A DNA stretch of 6,316 bases. Origin: Candidatus Omnitrophota bacterium. Lineage in GTDB: Bacteria > Omnitrophota > Gorgyraeia > Duberdicusellales > 4484-171. The position numbers were made by a program, and so were the translations under genes. The notes beneath the pieces are model-generated. The model was not told the DNA's origin, searched no databases, and saw nothing but the letters and a program-made list of their open reading frames with translations. The stretch is from the NCBI GenBank assembly GCA_028710385.1, contig JAQTUC010000084.1:1-6316 (forward strand), read 5' to 3'. This document shows, piece by piece, positions 5,811 to 6,316 of the stretch (the stretch's first letter is position 1; each line of letters begins with the position of its first letter).

Positions 5811-6316
5811 TTACCTCCTGCTTAGTTCTTTCGCTCTTTTAGCCGCGGCTTTTACCGCCTTAGGTAAAAATTTGATATTTCCTTTTAACTCGTTTAACCC
5901 GGCCTGGGTTGTTCCGCCTTTAGAGGCTACCTGCATTGTTAAATCTTTCGCGGACAACCCGCTTTTCTCAAGAAATTCTATGCTGCCCAGGACGGTTGTT
6001 TCAGACAGCACTTTCGCCTGCGCTTTAGTGAACCCTAAGCTACCGGCGCATTTTTCAAGCACAGGCATAAAATCGTTTGCTGCGAACTTCTTCGCTTCAT
6101 TGAGGCTCTTACCGGCAACCAGGCTATACAAAAAACCCGGGCCGCTTCCTGAAAGCGCGGTTACGGCGTTCATCTTATCTTCTTTAAGAATTAAAGTTTC
6201 GCCAAGTAAATCAAATATTTTTTTGGCAAACTTTAAGTCAACATTGCCTGCAAATTTACCTTTACACAAGCAGGACATTCCTTTACCTATTTTCCCCGGC
6301 AAATTCGGCATCACCC
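5811..6316 (-). CDS. proC: Pyrroline-5-carboxylate reductase, C-terminal part (cut by window edge)
   Basis: ProC reduces 1-pyrroline-5-carboxylate to proline with NAD(P)H, the last step of proline synthesis. About 168 residues are in the window; roughly the first 100 (the Rossmann NAD(P)H domain) lie beyond the right edge. The frame is open at the edge. The codon at 6314 is an internal GTG (Val), as expected for the family's R-V/A-MPN block, and is not a start. Visible landmarks are VMPNLPGKIGKGM, then AVTALSGSGPGFLY (compare SGSGPAYVF in other ProC proteins) and ASKGGTTQAGL (compare SPGGTT, with lysine in place of proline). Between GFLY and the helix FMPVLEKCAGSLGF there are about 17 more residues than in the E. 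coli enzyme. The gene ends one base before mtnP. Confidence 0.92.
   Translation of the reverse strand, partial: VMPNLPGKIGKGMSCLCKGKFAGNVDLKFAKKIFDLLGETLILKEDKMNAVTALSGSGPGFLYSLVAGKSLNEAKKFAANDFMPVLEKCAGSLGFTKAQAKVLSETTVLGSIEFLEKSGLSAKDLTMQVASKGGTTQAGLNELKGNIKFLPKAVKAAAKRAKELSRR
5814..5819 (-). promoter_or_regulatory. mtnP Shine-Dalgarno sequence embedded in the proC C-terminus
   Basis: The minus strand reads AGGAGG, then the proC stop TAA and one base, then the mtnP ATG at 5809. The six bases are at the same time the last two codons of proC (Arg-Arg). This perfect site, only four bases from the start codon, decides the mtnP start and indicates that proC and mtnP are translated from one message. 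Confidence 0.88.

Overview
This window carries seven genes, all read leftward on the minus strand and tightly packed, at a GC content of roughly 40% by eye. In transcription order (right to left) they are: the C-terminal part of pyrroline-5-carboxylate reductase (proC, cut by the right edge), S-methyl-5'-thioadenosine phosphorylase (mtnP), a PfkB-family sugar/nucleoside kinase, isoleucyl-tRNA synthetase (ileS), a TraR/DksA-family zinc-finger protein, lipoprotein signal peptidase (lspA), and the N-terminal part of an RluA/RluD-type pseudouridine synthase (cut by the left edge). All are bacterial housekeeping families. The ileS, DksA-like, lspA, rluA order, the bacterial-type IleS and the AT-leaning codon use fit a free-living Gram-negative bacterium, possibly of a PVC-related or candidate phylum such as Omnitrophota or Elusimicrobiota. 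That placement is an inference from style and gene order, not something the sequence proves.

Right block (3994-6316): proC, mtnP and the PfkB kinase. proC and mtnP are one base apart, and the mtnP ribosome-binding site lies inside the last two arginine codons of proC. MtnP makes 5-methylthioribose-1-phosphate and adenine from methylthioadenosine. The adjacent kinase has all the PfkB catalytic motifs but no visible substrate signature, so a role in nucleoside or sugar salvage beside MtnP is only a guess.

Left block (1-3905): ileS, the DksA-like gene, lspA and rluA. A strong Shine-Dalgarno sequence, and possibly a promoter, lies in front of the DksA-like gene. lspA starts inside the end of that gene, and rluA starts two bases after the lspA stop, so the last three genes look translationally coupled.

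The part not explained by ordinary genes is the pair of short gaps flanking the PfkB kinase gene. Both hold 7-base-period tandem repeats arranged as inverted repeats around an A5 tract: a long, four-heptads-per-arm imperfect hairpin at 3921-3988, and a related element with a different core sequence at 4899-4947. The two genes that follow these elements (ileS and the kinase) have no recognisable Shine-Dalgarno sequence, unlike mtnP and the DksA-like gene. These elements are the best candidates for something unusual. No defence system, mobile element, CRISPR array or RNA gene was found.
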